The notes under the pieces were generated by a model, which searched no databases, was not told the origin of the DNA, and saw nothing but the letters and a program-made list of their open reading frames with translations. The position numbers and the translations under genes were made by a program. From an uncultured beta proteobacterium (GTDB lineage: Bacteria; Pseudomonadota; Gammaproteobacteria; Burkholderiales; Burkholderiaceae_C): a stretch of 5,949 bases of DNA. The stretch lies in assembly GCA_903944555.1 (NCBI GenBank), contig CAJASG010000519.1:1-5949 (forward strand), read 5' to 3'. Shown here one piece after another: positions 5,182-5,949 of the stretch. Each line of letters opens with the position of its first letter. Position 1 is the first letter of the stretch.

Positions 5182-5949
5182 ATGAACACTAACCAAGCCA
5201 CCAGAAAATTCGATGTCGTGCTGTACGGGGCCACCGGCTTTGTCGGGTGTCAAACGGTGGCGTACTTTGCCCGGCACCCGCAAGTCAAGGCGCTGGGGCT
5301 GAACTGGGCGCTGGCCGGGCGCTCTGCTGACAAGTTGGCGGCGGTGAAAAAGGCGTGTGGTGCCAAGCACGCGGGTATCGTGGTGGCTGAGGCGCATGAC
5401 GCAGCGGCCATGGACGCGCTGGCCCGCAGCGCCACGGTCGTGTTGAGCACAGCAGGTCCCTTTGATCTGTACGGCAGTGAGTTGGTGGCGGCCTGTGTGC
5501 GCCACGGCACCCACTATGTCGACATCACAGGTGAAACGCCCTGGGTGCATGGCCTGATCGCGCGGCACCACGCGCAGGCGGCCCGGGACGGCACCCGCAT
5601 CATTCCCTTTTGCGGCTTTGACTCCATTCCCTCGGACCTCAGCACCTGGTTGGCCCAGCAGGCGATGCAGTCCCGCCATGGCGAGCCCTGCACCAGTGTC
5701 AAGGCGGCGTTCAGTGTTCGGGGCGGCTTTAACGGCGGCACGCTGGCTTCCATGTTCAACATGCTGGCCACGGGGCAGGGCAAGGCGGTGGCCGATCCGT
5801 TTTTACTCAACCCCGCCGACCAACGCCCGGCCGATACAGCCCTCCATGCCGACCCTGCCGGTCCACGCTTTGATGCGGATTTCTCTGCCTGGTTGGGCCC
5901 GTTTTTCATGGCCAGCATCAACACCCGGGTGGTGCGGCGCAGTGCGGCC
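5182..5949 (+). CDS. Saccharopine dehydrogenase-like / trans-acting enoyl reductase family protein, 5' part (partial)
   Basis: Cytoplasmic NAD(P)-dependent oxidoreductase of the saccharopine dehydrogenase-like family that includes mycobacterial trans-acting enoyl reductases and human SCCPDH. No stop occurs before the right edge: 256 codons are present of roughly 390-420 expected. I translated it directly. The N-terminal Rossmann fold is clear: DVVLYGATGFVG (11-22) with the glycine loop, WALAGRS (42-48) at the end of the second strand where an Arg often favours NADP, and VVLSTAGPF (86-94). Family signatures follow: HYVDITGE (111-118), PFCGFDSIPSD (142-152) and RGGFNGGT (180-187). True saccharopine dehydrogenase activity is unlikely from this signature set; the substrate may be a lipid or enoyl compound, but nothing in the window proves it. 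The start ATG has AGAGGA (5169-5174) 7 bases upstream, a good site. A 99-base spacer with inverted repeats separates it from the M1-like gene, so it is probably a separate transcription unit. Confidence 0.92.
   Translation, partial: MNTNQATRKFDVVLYGATGFVGCQTVAYFARHPQVKALGLNWALAGRSADKLAAVKKACGAKHAGIVVAEAHDAAAMDALARSATVVLSTAGPFDLYGSELVAACVRHGTHYVDITGETPWVHGLIARHHAQAARDGTRIIPFCGFDSIPSDLSTWLAQQAMQSRHGEPCTSVKAAFSVRGGFNGGTLASMFNMLATGQGKAVADPFLLNPADQRPADTALHADPAGPRFDADFSAWLGPFFMASINTRVVRRSAA

Overview
The window looks like a piece of a betaproteobacterial chromosome, probably Comamonadaceae (Rhodoferax/Polaromonas/Acidovorax-like). The basis is high GC with G/C-ending codons, the protein families present, and a short AT-rich intergenic palindrome after the third rightward gene that resembles interspersed repeats I recall from that family. 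The family-level assignment is an inference from memory, not a search result. I see no tRNA, rRNA, CRISPR array, IS element or phage gene.

Layout: (1) 1-889, minus strand: 5' part of a CurA-like NADP-dependent medium-chain reductase that runs off the left edge. (2) 890-1075: divergent intergenic region with interrupted palindromes and no convincing promoter. (3) 1076-1675, plus: standalone Lon N-terminal (LON substrate-binding) domain protein. (4) 1760-2998, plus: exported ChaN/Tiki-superfamily domain fused to a C-terminal PDZ domain. (5) 2995-5082, plus: exported M1-like zinc metallopeptidase, joined to gene 4 by an ATGA stop/start overlap. (6) 5083-5181: intergenic spacer with two stems that share one arm. 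(7) 5182-5949, plus: 5' part of a saccharopine dehydrogenase-like / trans-acting enoyl reductase-like NAD(P) oxidoreductase that runs off the right edge.

The ChaN-PDZ and M1-like genes are the best candidate for a functional unit. Both products carry signal sequences and the reading frames overlap, so they are probably co-translated and act together in the envelope. The M1-like protein has zinc-site residues but lacks the GAMEN exopeptidase motif and has a 17-residue rather than 18-residue gap to its third zinc ligand, so it may not be an ordinary aminopeptidase. The two outer oxidoreductases are cytoplasmic and look like ordinary accessory metabolism. I did not find a clearly new multi-gene system; the ChaN-PDZ/M1 pair is the most interesting object here.
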